This document shows positions 56,601 to 64,000 of a stretch of 64,000 nucleotides of DNA, piece after piece; position 1 is the first letter of the stretch; every line of letters starts with the position of its first letter. The notes below the pieces were generated by a model that ran no database searches, was not told where the DNA came from, and saw only the letters and a list, made by a program, of their open reading frames with translations. The stretch comes from Sipunculus nudus (taxonomy: Eukaryota; Annelida; Sipuncula; Golfingiida; Sipunculidae), in assembly GCA_026874595.1 (NCBI GenBank), contig CM049310.1:27081058-27145057 (forward strand), read 5' to 3'. The position numbers and the translations under genes were made by a program.

Positions 56601-59030
56601 AGCAACTATTTTACATAGTCTCCTACTTATTAGAGAGACTGAAAGAAATATCTTGAAAATTTCAAAACACATCAAGACATCAGGAGAAGTGGTGCGCTAG
56701 CTACCCTAGTCTACAGGCCTATTTATAGCTGGAGTACGTAAATGGCAGACAGCTAGTTACAGGGATGGATAGGGGGCGCTCCCCCTTTCTGGCCTAAACA
56801 TTAATACAACATTAGACAAAACAATATTACTTGATACCGAAAACAGCACCGAAACTATCTCACAGTATGTCACATTTGAGGCTAAATTTGAAAAATCTAC
56901 ATACTCAGCATGGGATGTCCCATCCAATATTAAATCCTCCCCCCCCCCCCCCCCCCATTACAAAAACCCTGTAAATGGCCTTGCCTATTTATGAGGATAA
57001 CACCCTGATATGGCATGAACAAAAGGATTATAAACCTGTCTACATTTATTACCTTCGTAACACATTACATTGATTAGACAGGTCGAATTTACACTTTAAT
57101 ATGAATTTAAATAGTATTTTAAAGGGCATTATTTTTTATCACGTAACAAAGGTACACCCACTGTGACACTGGGGGACGCTGTTGCTCCACTGCCCGTTGT
57201 TCTGACAGGTCCTGCTAGATGGCCCCACCAGTCTGTACCCGGTGGTGCACGTGAACTTGGCCACGGTGTTGTAAAAACTGGAGCTGGAGGATGGGGACAC
57301 TGCGCCGTGTGTTGGTTTTCCTGGAAACCCACAGGTCACCCCTGGAGAAGTAAATGTATTTTGTTAATAACTGTGGGGAAATAAAAACAAACAAATCAAT
57401 GGTATCTGGTGATGGCTTTGCCGTCTGGTCTGTCTGTTTGTCTGTCTTTGTGTTATCCTGTCCGGACCTTTTCTTACGATAAATCTACATCATATTTCTA
57501 TTTGCAATTTTGACAACAGATGCACCTGGTACATCTCTACAATACCCCTGACCTCCAAACAAACACGGATGCTGAATCAAGATAATAAAGAATTCTCAGG
57601 TTTAAATAAATCGTAGCTTACTCTTCACTCCCCAGATGGCAGTGGGGAGAGGGTCCCCAGTCTATGTTAGTCTGGTCGTGCTTAATGCATTGAGAGTCAT
57701 AAAGAACTAAATCACTAATATAAGTATCATACGTCGTTATAAAAGCGTACGCAATTTTACTAACTGTGTTCACAGCACGTTCCCTTGAAGCCGGCCTGGC
57801 AGTTACATCTTCCCGGGTGGGCGGCTCCTCCGTTGTGACAGAACCGGTTACATGCTGTCGATTCACTGCTCGGACCTGGACAGCCGTGAGCGTTCACCCA
57901 AGCCACGCAGGCTTGTGGCGGTCTGCGCTGACGGCTTCTGGTCTTCAAACCGTTGTTGCCACAGGGGGCGCTGCAGCCGGTCCAACCACCCCATGCTGCC
58001 CAACATGTCCTTGGACAGTTGCTGAAGGAATGATATTAAAAATGAATGTAAAACTTGATGAGAGTAAGGAGCATGTTGCTTTACTTTTTATATTAACGGT
58101 ATACCCATGATTTCGACATGCAATTTGTGACACAAAAACAAAATGGCAGCCCCTACGAGAAGCTTCGAGAAACAGGGAGAAATATACCTGTTAGAGTTCG
58201 TCTTTTGCTTGATATAAAGCGCAACCGTTTATCACTCTTACATCATTTTCAGCTTTAACAGACAGAAAGACAAACAGAAATATATATCCTGTTGCAACAA
58301 AAAGGTAACTCCTCTTAAAATCCATATTCTACACGTGTCTGTTGCCTGGTATATTAATAGGTTTTTATTCATGTATTTAAAGACACGACAAATTTCTGTT
58401 CTAACTATTCATAAAGTGCGATTTAATCGATAATTAAACGTTACAGGCGGCCATTCCCAGGGAATTCCATTCACGCCCCAACTATCATCATTTACTTTAA
58501 TCTATAACATATCCAGGCATACTAAGTTTCTTATAGTTGCTTAATAAAGGGGTGTATCTATAGTGAGCTATGCCCGGTGAGACGTCTCCCTGCTTTTTTT
58601 CCTCTTTCTGATACAAACTTTGTATAATAGTATTCTACGTTAAGGCCGGTACCTGGCGAGCCATGCTCTGTGAGACGCCTCCCTGCTTCTATCTTCCTTT
58701 CTGATATAAAATGTCTTAGTTAAGGCTGTATACCTTGCGAGCCATACCTGTTAGACGCCTCCATGCTTCTTTCTCTCTTTCTGATATAAACTTTGTATAT
58801 TTATGTTCTAAGATAAGGCTGTATACCTGGCGAGCCATGCTCTGTGAGACGCCTCCCTGCTTCTTTCTCTCTTTTTCCCTTCCTCTCGTTTCTCCTCTCC
58901 CCACAGCCGTTTGACCCTCCTGAATCTGACTCTGAATCTTCTCCTTCTCCAGCCACGCTTCACTCGCAGCAGAGTTTTAGCCTGTTCTGGCTCCAGAAAT
59001 TCTTCATCGTCTTCTACATCTTCGTGTTCA
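47462..59030 (-). CDS. Gene B: paralogue of gene A, 5' first exon outside window
   Basis: Tandem duplicate of gene A on the same strand. Exons are 58827-59030, 58748-58780, 58653-58700, 57765-58021, 57162-57341, 56050-56223, 54515-54691, 53984-54175, 53689-53862, 52932-53087, 52533-52709, 51946-52089, 50619-50747, 49958-50167, 49286-49425, 48401-48854 and 47462-47634. Every exon that has a counterpart in gene A has exactly the same length and phase, and no stop interrupts the frame, so it looks functional. It differs from A in having two usable mini-exons instead of about 87, and in lacking several intronic insertions. The signal-peptide exon is expected roughly 0.7-0.8 kb beyond position 64000, because 63960 aligns with about 37990 and A's first exon is at 38.7 kb. 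Confidence 0.8.
48401..48854 (-). CDS. Gene B: unknown 151-residue C-terminal domain
   Basis: 454 nt, phase 0 in, 1 out, acceptor CACACAG, donor [77 protein letters not shown]. An open frame continues past the donor to 48288, but the shared donor and phase argue that this is intron. Confidence 0.8.
49076..49225. mobile_element. Short foldback/minisatellite element in gene B
   Basis: AATTTTATTTTATCTCGTTC plus about five CTCGTTCC..CGCGATAGTAT units, ending AATAATTTTCTGTGTGTC. Same ends as the 2.5-kb element in gene A at the same intron position. Confidence 0.6.
49286..49425 (-). CDS. Gene B: 46-residue exon of unknown function
   Basis: 140 nt, phase 1 in, 0 out, donor [51 protein letters not shown]. 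Conservative changes only against gene A. Confidence 0.72.
49958..50167 (-). CDS. Gene B: CCP-like domain 7
   Basis: 210 nt, phase 1-1, acceptor CTTTCAG, donor [51 protein letters not shown], matching gene A. Confidence 0.77.
50619..50747 (-). CDS. Gene B: calcium-binding EGF-like domain
   Basis: 129 nt, phase 1-1, acceptor CTATAG, donor [46 protein letters not shown]. Confidence 0.86.
51946..52089 (-). CDS. Gene B: ephrin-receptor-like module 2
   Basis: 144 nt, phase 1-1, acceptor TTTTCAG, donor [53 protein letters not shown]. Confidence 0.8.
52533..52709 (-). CDS. Gene B: CCP/sushi domain 6
   Basis: 177 nt, phase 1-1, acceptor TTTACAG, donor [52 protein letters not shown]. Confidence 0.87.
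52932..53087 (-). CDS. Gene B: ephrin-receptor-like module 1
   Basis: 156 nt, phase 1-1, acceptor TTTAACAG, donor [53 protein letters not shown]. Same Cys spacing as the gene A counterpart. Confidence 0.8.
53689..53862 (-). CDS. Gene B: CCP/sushi domain 5
   Basis: 174 nt, phase 1-1, acceptor GTGTCAAG, donor [51 protein letters not shown], almost identical to gene A. Confidence 0.87.
53984..54175 (-). CDS. Gene B: CCP/sushi domain 4
   Basis: 192 nt, phase 1-1, acceptor CACTCCAG, donor [52 protein letters not shown]. Confidence 0.87.
54515..54691 (-). CDS. Gene B: CCP/sushi domain 3
   Basis: 177 nt, phase 1-1, acceptor CTTACAG, donor [49 protein letters not shown]. Confidence 0.87.
54800..55870. 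repeat. Minisatellite in the gene B CCP2-CCP3 intron, split by an insertion
   Basis: ACTCTGCACGGAGGTTA-type units at 54800-55175 and 55725-55870 are interrupted by an element at about 55175-55690. That element has inverted ends: TCGGATGTATCTATGGCCCT, and near its right end GGCTACGCCCTTGATACATC, CGAGG. Confidence 0.65.
55175..55690. mobile_element. MITE-like element inside the gene B minisatellite
   Basis: About 0.5 kb. GGCTCGGATGTATC near the left and GATACATCCGAGGTT near the right form inverted ends; CTCGAG motifs recur. No transposase. Absent from gene A. Confidence 0.5.
56050..56223 (-). CDS. Gene B: CCP/sushi domain 2
   Basis: 174 nt, phase 1-1, acceptor TATTTTAG, donor [50 protein letters not shown]. 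Confidence 0.87.
57162..57341 (-). CDS. Gene B: CCP/sushi domain 1
   Basis: 180 nt, phase 1-1, acceptor TCTCCAG, donor [45 protein letters not shown]. Confidence 0.87.
57765..58021 (-). CDS. Gene B: TSP1-like plus EGF-like exon
   Basis: 257 nt, phase 2 in, 1 out; acceptor CCTTCAG, donor GTTAGT. It starts [20 protein letters not shown] and ends with the EGF core [24 protein letters not shown]. Same length and Cys pattern as gene A. Confidence 0.85.
58653..58700 (-). CDS. Gene B 48-nt mini-exon
   Basis: Acceptor TTTATATCAG, exactly 48 nt, donor CCAG/GTACCG. Open in phase 2: [15 protein letters not shown]. It is one of only three or four units in gene B, and is followed in the gene's direction by a degenerate unit (58560-58615) containing an in-frame TAG and no donor. 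Confidence 0.5.
58748..58780 (-). CDS. Gene B shortened mini-exon (33 nt)
   Basis: Acceptor TTTATATCAG, then 33 nt, then a new donor AACAG/GTATGG. The unit lost one base, so the original 48-nt exon would be 47 nt and out of frame. Use of the upstream GTATGG donor restores phase 2-2 and encodes [10 protein letters not shown]. This is either a rescued exon or a coincidence. Confidence 0.4.
58827..59030 (-). CDS. Gene B: acidic propeptide, Arg-rich region and first repeat
   Basis: 204 nt, phase 2-2, acceptor TTTCAG, donor [21 protein letters not shown] is followed by the same [15 protein letters not shown] motif as gene A. The cationic stretch differs ([16 protein letters not shown]) but keeps identical length and furin-type ends. 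Then [20 protein letters not shown] and HRAWLA complete the exon. Differences fall in whole codons, supporting this frame over the alternative Ser/Asp/Gly-rich frame, which contains a stop upstream of the shared region. Confidence 0.72.
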
Positions 59031-59459
59031 CTGAAAGAAAATTAGATGATTGGTGGCTTTGGTGGTCAAGTATGTCATCATATAAGGTTACAGGACCTTT
59101 TTAGACCCTGTTAAAATTCTGATAAAAATTAAAGATTTCCTCATTTGATTGTATAATTTTTTTATAATCTTAATGATAAGACAAGTGTAATATAATGTTA
59201 TTACTCCGTCCCAAGACAATAATTAGAGAGCACTCACATAATGCATTCCTCTGCCAACACTTTTATACTAACCCAGGCCAGCCCCAAAATTTAATAAATA
59301 CACATCCAACTATTCAACATTATTTCACTGAATTTCATTAAAATAATGCAATATTGACTTCAAATATAACTTGATACAAGGACACAGAACATATTTGTTG
59401 CCCATCCTTTTACAAACTCAATGCCGCATGTTTTCTCGATGTTAAAAAGGGCTTTGATT

Positions 59460-59917
59460 CACCCGAGGCAGCGGAAATCTTGCGCTTCAAAAGAAGCTAC
59501 TGATTTTCCCGCTGCCTGCTTTGACCGTTTATGATGCACTTAAACACCAGGTGTTGGGCCTGTCAGGTGAAAAAAAAACTGCTGACTAGCAGCCAATCAA
59601 ATGCCATTTAACAAACACTAGCAGACATCAGGCTCCGCCCAGAATCCACGTGTGGGGCCATTCTCTCTGAGCCTGTGGCCTGTTCAACGGTTGCCGGGAC
59701 GATGAGCTGTCACTCAAAACGAAATGAACAACGTTGGCTTCGTGTATTCCTCGCTTGTCTGGTAAACCGTTTTGTCTTCCAGGACAGGGTCTTATCTGAT
59801 TGACCAAAATACAGTGCTCCCCTCTGGTGTAGCCGTTCAGGAAACGAGGTCAAAACAATCGCTTACGATATAGGTAGAAGAGTCTTTAGGTAAAGCGCTG
59901 TGTAAAGAGCGTAACAC
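59460..59917. mobile_element. Second copy of the 13566-14272 insertion
   Basis: GAGGCAGCGGAAATCTTGCG through GCGCTGTGTAAAGAGC, with an internal deletion relative to the other copy. Located in the intron 1 equivalent of gene B. Confidence 0.55.
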
Positions 59918-59939
59918 ACAGTACTCGTTTGAACAAATT

Positions 59940-61200
59940 AGAATAATATGAAGTTTATGTGTCCTCTCTAAAGTGGTTTCATTCATAACTGATCGCAAAC
60001 AATTTGTAACCTTCGCAAATAGTATTTTGGATGTAAAAAATATAACAGGTGTACCTCAAGGCACCGTCCTCGGTCTAATTCTCTTTATAATATATCTGAT
60101 CGACTTACCTGCAAATGTCCCTGGATCAAAACGCTCTATCCATGCCGATGATATCACGATATATATGTAAACGGCCCTGACGTTAATGCTGCCCAAAACA
60201 AACTTCAGACTGGCCTTTCCCCAAGTAGATAATTGGATGCGTATTAATAAGCTCTTTAATGCCGAAAATCAGCTTCGATGTTAATAAAAATAATGTAGGT
60301 CTAATAATAACCTATCAATTAGTATAGGTGATTGAAATTGACGCTATCTTTAATGGAAGAATAAGACAGAAGTAGTAATAAAGAAATTATGCTCGAAGAC
60401 AGGATTACCGCACCGAATTAGCAAATTTCTCCCTAAAAATACTTGAATACATATTATCACACGTTCATTCAACCAAATATTGACTATGGCCTTATTTTTT
60501 GGGGAAATTATGCTCGTTCATTTCGTTTTCCAATTCAGCGGCTTCAGGGTCGAACAGCCAGAATTATCTCAGGCATTTATGATCACTCTTAAACTTATTT
60601 ATTTTACATGGATTGTACAATTAGTTATAATAAATAATCGAGGCACTCTCCATGGCTCCGGTGATGGCGTTCGGTAGTCTGCAGCGGTGGAGGAAACCGG
60701 AGTACCCGGAGAAAACCACCGGCCTTGGTCGGGCAACTACAACCCACTCTCATAGCCACGCCGGGGATATAACCCGGGTCGCCAGCTGAGAGAGCCAAGC
60801 GTTTTACCACTCCATTGTCCACTCACAGAGCAGCTTGGCAATTATCCATGTCAATGCACGAATGGATGAACATAGAGCAACAATACATGTATCTTTTTAT
60901 TGATATTGAAATATAAATGTATCAATGGACTAGCCCCTTCTTATCTTATTAAAAATTTTATTTGTACCTGTGATGTTCATCAGTATAACACTCGTTTATC
61001 AGTAAATTACAATGTTAATCTTCCGAAACCACGCACAGAAATCCTAAAAACCTCATCCTTTCATGCAGGCAGTGTTCTATAGAATAGCCTTCCGACAAAC
61101 CAAATAAATGCCAACAATTTAAAGACTGAGCTTTAAAAGGCTAGCGCGCTCATATTTCCTTGCATGTAATACCAAGGTTGAACTAGACATTTCTTTGCAC
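59940..61200 (+). mobile_element. Decayed LINE reverse-transcriptase fragment interrupted by a SINE
   Basis: Plus-strand segments in order: TGVPQGTVLGLILFIIYL, HADDITIYM (degenerate FADD catalytic box), NAAQNKLQTGL, VDNWMRINKL, PNIDYGLIFWGNYARSF, RLQGRTARIISGIYD; then, after the SINE, KYKCINGLAPSYLIKNF, YNTRLSVNYNVNLPKPRTE, FHAGSVL and NSLPTN. These are motifs of Jockey/CR1/RTE-like RT in the correct order, with frameshifts and stops. Confidence 0.82.
60593..60826 (-). mobile_element. tRNA-derived SINE inserted in the LINE
   Basis: Reverse orientation: TTTACATGGATTGTACAATT, GGAGAAAACCACCGGCCTTG, ATAACCCGGGTCGCCAGC, AAGCGTTTTACCACTCC. It splits the LINE between ISGIYD and the KCINGLAP block; CACTC occurs on both sides as a possible target duplication. 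Confidence 0.82.
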
Positions 61201-61299
61201 AGCAGGTGCCAGAGTATCCCCAGACATAGTAGGCCCCCACCCCCTTTATAAATAGACCCCCATTTTTAGCAGCATATACTGACACTTGGCAAATTCATT

Positions 61300-62414
61300 G
61301 TTTCTTCCATCTAACAATCCACAATCTTGTTAAAGATGTTGGTCCTGTGACCTTGATCTTTTTAAAGATGTGTCCTGTGACCTTGACCTGTGACCTCATG
61401 ACCCCAAAATCAAATCTGGTCTTGCTTTTCCAATGGGACATATGCAAGTTAAGTTTGAAATCTATACATCAATAAAGCAGGAATTATCACCAAGAAACTA
61501 ATTTTTGGACAGATGGCTCCTGTGACCTTCACCTTTGCCCTTGTGACCTCAAAATTTATAGTGTTCTTCCTCTCTTGGCAGGAGAACTATATGTGCAAGA
61601 TGAAAGATCTGAGATGAAATGTTTGGATGAAAATGCATCCACATCTTTTCAAAGATGTGTCCTGTGACCTTGACCTTTGACCTCATCACCCCAAAATCGA
61701 ATTTGGGTCTTGCTTTTCCAATGGGACATATACAAGTCAAGTTTGAAATCCATACATCAATAAAAGCAGGAATTATCATCCCGAAACTAATTTTTGGACA
61801 GATGGCTCCTGTGACCTTCACCTTTGACCTTGTGACCTCAAAATTGATAGGGTTCTTCCTCTCTTGGCAGGTGAACTATATGTGCAAGATGAAAGATCTG
61901 AGATGAAATGTTTGGATGAAAATGCATCCACATCTTTTTAAAGGTGTGTCCTGTGACCTTGACCTTTGACCTCATAACCTCAAAATCAATTTGGGTCTTG
62001 CTTTTCCAATGGGACATATACAAGTCAAGTCAATATAAAAGAAATCTGTCCATTAGTTTTTGACTTATAATGCTCACAGTACTGTAAGGTGGCAATTTTG
62101 GGGGTATTAAACGGCACAAAAACAAGTAAAGAATAATAGGTGGCGCCACCAGTTTCTGGAACATGACAACCCTATCCATGATCTTCCATCAACTTGATTT
62201 TGGGATAAATCCATGCAAGATTTCTTGAGATATTAAAGAATTTGTGTGATTTTCCCCAAAATTGGACCTATTCAAGGTCAAGGACACTCTCCTAGTAAAG
62301 GTCATGACCTCATTTTAAATAGGCGTCGTCCTCTCACCCATATCTATACATATACCAAGTTTGGTAAAGTTCCGTGAAATATTTTTTGGGTTATCGCGCC
62401 AACAAGATTTATAT

Positions 62415-62445
<31 letters not shown>

Positions 62446-62500
62446 GACCGGTATGAAAACATAGTATCCCCCGACTTTGTCTGGGGATACAATAATTTCT
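61300..62500. mobile_element. TGACCTTTGACCT-rich repeat element
   Basis: Three tandem blocks of about 300 bp (61320, 61640, 61940) with GTGACCTTGACCTTTGACCT and GGTCTTGCTTTTCCAATGGG, followed by a GGTGGCGCCACCAGTTTCTG block shared with 22150 and 2410. It ends in a CGG repeat and GTCTGGGGATAC. Same family as 20655-22505. Non-coding. Confidence 0.6.
62415..62445. repeat. (CGG)n trinucleotide repeat
   Basis: About ten pure CGG triplets; the minus strand yields a polyalanine open frame that is not a gene. Confidence 0.9.
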
Positions 62501-62574
62501 TTTCATTTTCTATACTTGTATAGCTAAATAATACTTATATTTGAGCGTCATCTAATTTTTCATTACCGTACTTA

Positions 62575-64000
62575 TGCGCATCCAATGTATATATATATAT
62601 ACTAGTCCAACTCGGACACACACACATACACACAAACCCTCTGACAACATAACCCCCTGCAACCTTCGTTTACCCATATATGAAATATATCAACGGTCAC
62701 GAAAGGTGAAAGGTAACTCAATATAGGCTTTCTGCAAAAGAGGGATTATATGATCTCTTATTGGTTATTTACCAAGATCAATTATTACACCCCACAAAGT
62801 CAATCATGCACTCAGTTTGAGATATAACTGGTCAGGGTATGATAATAAATCTTAAAAATTCAACACAATATCAAAACCTTATTTATATAAGCTAGATTTT
62901 TTTTGTATAAAGAAATGTAGTGCAAATATCATAAATCAAGCACCTGTCTACACATTCATTCAGTAAAAGAGGTTATGGGTTTGTCCGATTTACAGACGCA
63001 CAGTCATATTTCATTTCAGGAGAAAACTGGATGACAATAACGCGGACTGTGCGAATCCCGGATCTAACCGACCCAAGCCATTCGGCTTTTGTATATACAC
63101 ACGTTAACTTACACAGTACTGATAATGGTACATGGTACAAAAACCTGTCTCTGCCTACCATACCGTGAGATAGTTCCGGGTCATACGACACCACACGCCT
63201 GTATAATATATACATGAAGGGTGTTCTGGCACAAACACACAAAGTCAACCGGATTCGCTGGAATTCGTTAGTTGTCCGATTTGTCACTTGGAAATAAACC
63301 AGGATGTCATCAAAGGTTCTCCTAGGGAAATTTACTGTTGCCGCCTCCGGCAAAGAAGCTGACTCTAAGGAGGCTAGATTTTCACCCGTAACCTAAATGT
63401 CGGTCTTTATCAAATTGTTCTCCTTTCTCTCGTCGAACGAATTATAAACTTTTTGTAGAGGTGGGAGTTAAGGCACGGAGGGTCTTCATAAAAATTAATT
63501 TTGTACCGTATACCAATGCCAAGATACTTTTTCTTAAAAGTTATTTTCTTAAAACAAATAAAAAAACTGCTGTCATTGACATGAGGTGGAGGAATGTGGT
63601 AATTTTAAAGTTTGACTAAGGTCTTAAGGCAAGTATAGTATTGATAAGATGTGGATCTGGTTTTGAAAAAAAAAAAATCAGATGTCTACGATGATCTCTG
63701 TTTTCATCCAAAGTGTTAGATTGATACTTGACATAAGGACGAAGTGCAAATATATACAGGCGTTTTGTCGGGTACATTCTTCATGTTTTTCTTGAATTTA
63801 TATTTTAATAAATGTTTTTTTGTTAAAAATGGCAGGTAACATTTTTGATTTGATGAAGCGTGATATAAAAAAACACATTTCAAAACATACACGCAAAATA
63901 TGAAAGCTTTATATATTTTGTCTCTGTGGATGTCTCTTTTTACAGATGTATTTCATTCTAGTTAGCTAACTAAAGTGAGAGTCGTATAACATGAGCTATA
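62575..64000. other. Right-edge copy of intron 1 sequence
   Basis: Aligns with 33560-34310 and then directly with 37330-37990 of the A copy, skipping the 3-kb inverted-arm insertion. Predicts the first exon of gene B just outside the window. A 126-codon minus-strand open frame (62973-63353) has no domain. Confidence 0.55.

Larger units (their letters stand above)
58555..58826 (-). repeat. Short, diverged mini-exon array of gene B
   Basis: Three to four units homologous to the 94-bp array of gene A, spaced about 85-95 bp, with base changes and indels. The element nearest the TSP1 exon is dead (TAG, no donor). Same position and orientation relative to the propeptide exon as in gene A. Confidence 0.85.

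Noticed and set aside
62315-62506. Polyalanine open frame
   Set aside because: Created by the CGG repeat at the end of a dispersed element.

Overview
This is a eukaryotic (metazoan) genomic window. It shows split genes with GT-AG introns, a TATA-box promoter, AATAAA poly(A) signals, tRNA-derived SINEs, LINE and Ty3/gypsy remnants, MITE-like elements and many minisatellites. Multi-domain secreted sushi/EGF/TSP1 proteins together with these repeat types suggest a lophotrochozoan, most likely a bivalve mollusc. The phylum is an inference and I cannot name a species. There are no bacterial genes, operons, tRNA or rRNA genes, or CRISPR arrays.

The window is built around a tandem segmental duplication carrying two paralogous minus-strand genes, A and B. 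Gene A runs from a signal-peptide exon at 38787 down to a stop at 6231. Gene B runs from 59030 (first exon beyond the right edge) down to 47462. I rebuilt both exon by exon from splice sites and conserved reading frame. The encoded secreted protein is: signal peptide; acidic propeptide with an [15 protein letters not shown] motif; Arg-rich stretch; 16-residue repeats; TSP1-like domain; EGF; five CCP/sushi domains; ephrin-receptor-like Cys-rich module; CCP; second ephrin-like module; calcium-binding EGF; CCP-like domain; about 198 residues I do not recognise; terminal ephrin-like module. Without repeats, gene A has 3012 coding nt (1003 aa plus stop), exactly divisible by three. Homologous exons of A and B have identical lengths.

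The most unusual feature lies between the propeptide exon and the TSP1 exon. In gene A this intron is filled by about 87 tandem copies of a 94-bp unit (about 22600-30949). On the gene's strand each typical unit reads as a 46-nt AT-rich intron plus a 48-nt phase 2-2 mini-exon encoding [16 protein letters not shown]-like peptides. The last unit is continuous with the propeptide exon. Gene B has only three or four diverged units at the same place. What looks like satellite DNA may therefore be an amplified micro-exon cassette able to add 0 to about 87 in-frame peptide repeats by splicing. Expression is not shown by sequence alone.

Layout. 1-5200: inverted minisatellite, dispersed repeats and a gypsy RNase H relic with a possible LTR. 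5200-38900: gene A, with introns holding foldback, MITE, SINE, LINE and minisatellite insertions mostly absent from B. 38900-46350: intergenic repeats, a SINE, a GA-rich tract, a possible solo LTR, a relic third propeptide exon near 44550 and a 54-bp minisatellite. 46350-59100: gene B. 59100-64000: upstream flank/intron 1 of gene B with a LINE fragment interrupted by a SINE, nuclear-receptor-half-site-rich repeats, a CGG tract, and sequence homologous to 33.6-34.3 kb and 37.3-38.0 kb of the A copy.
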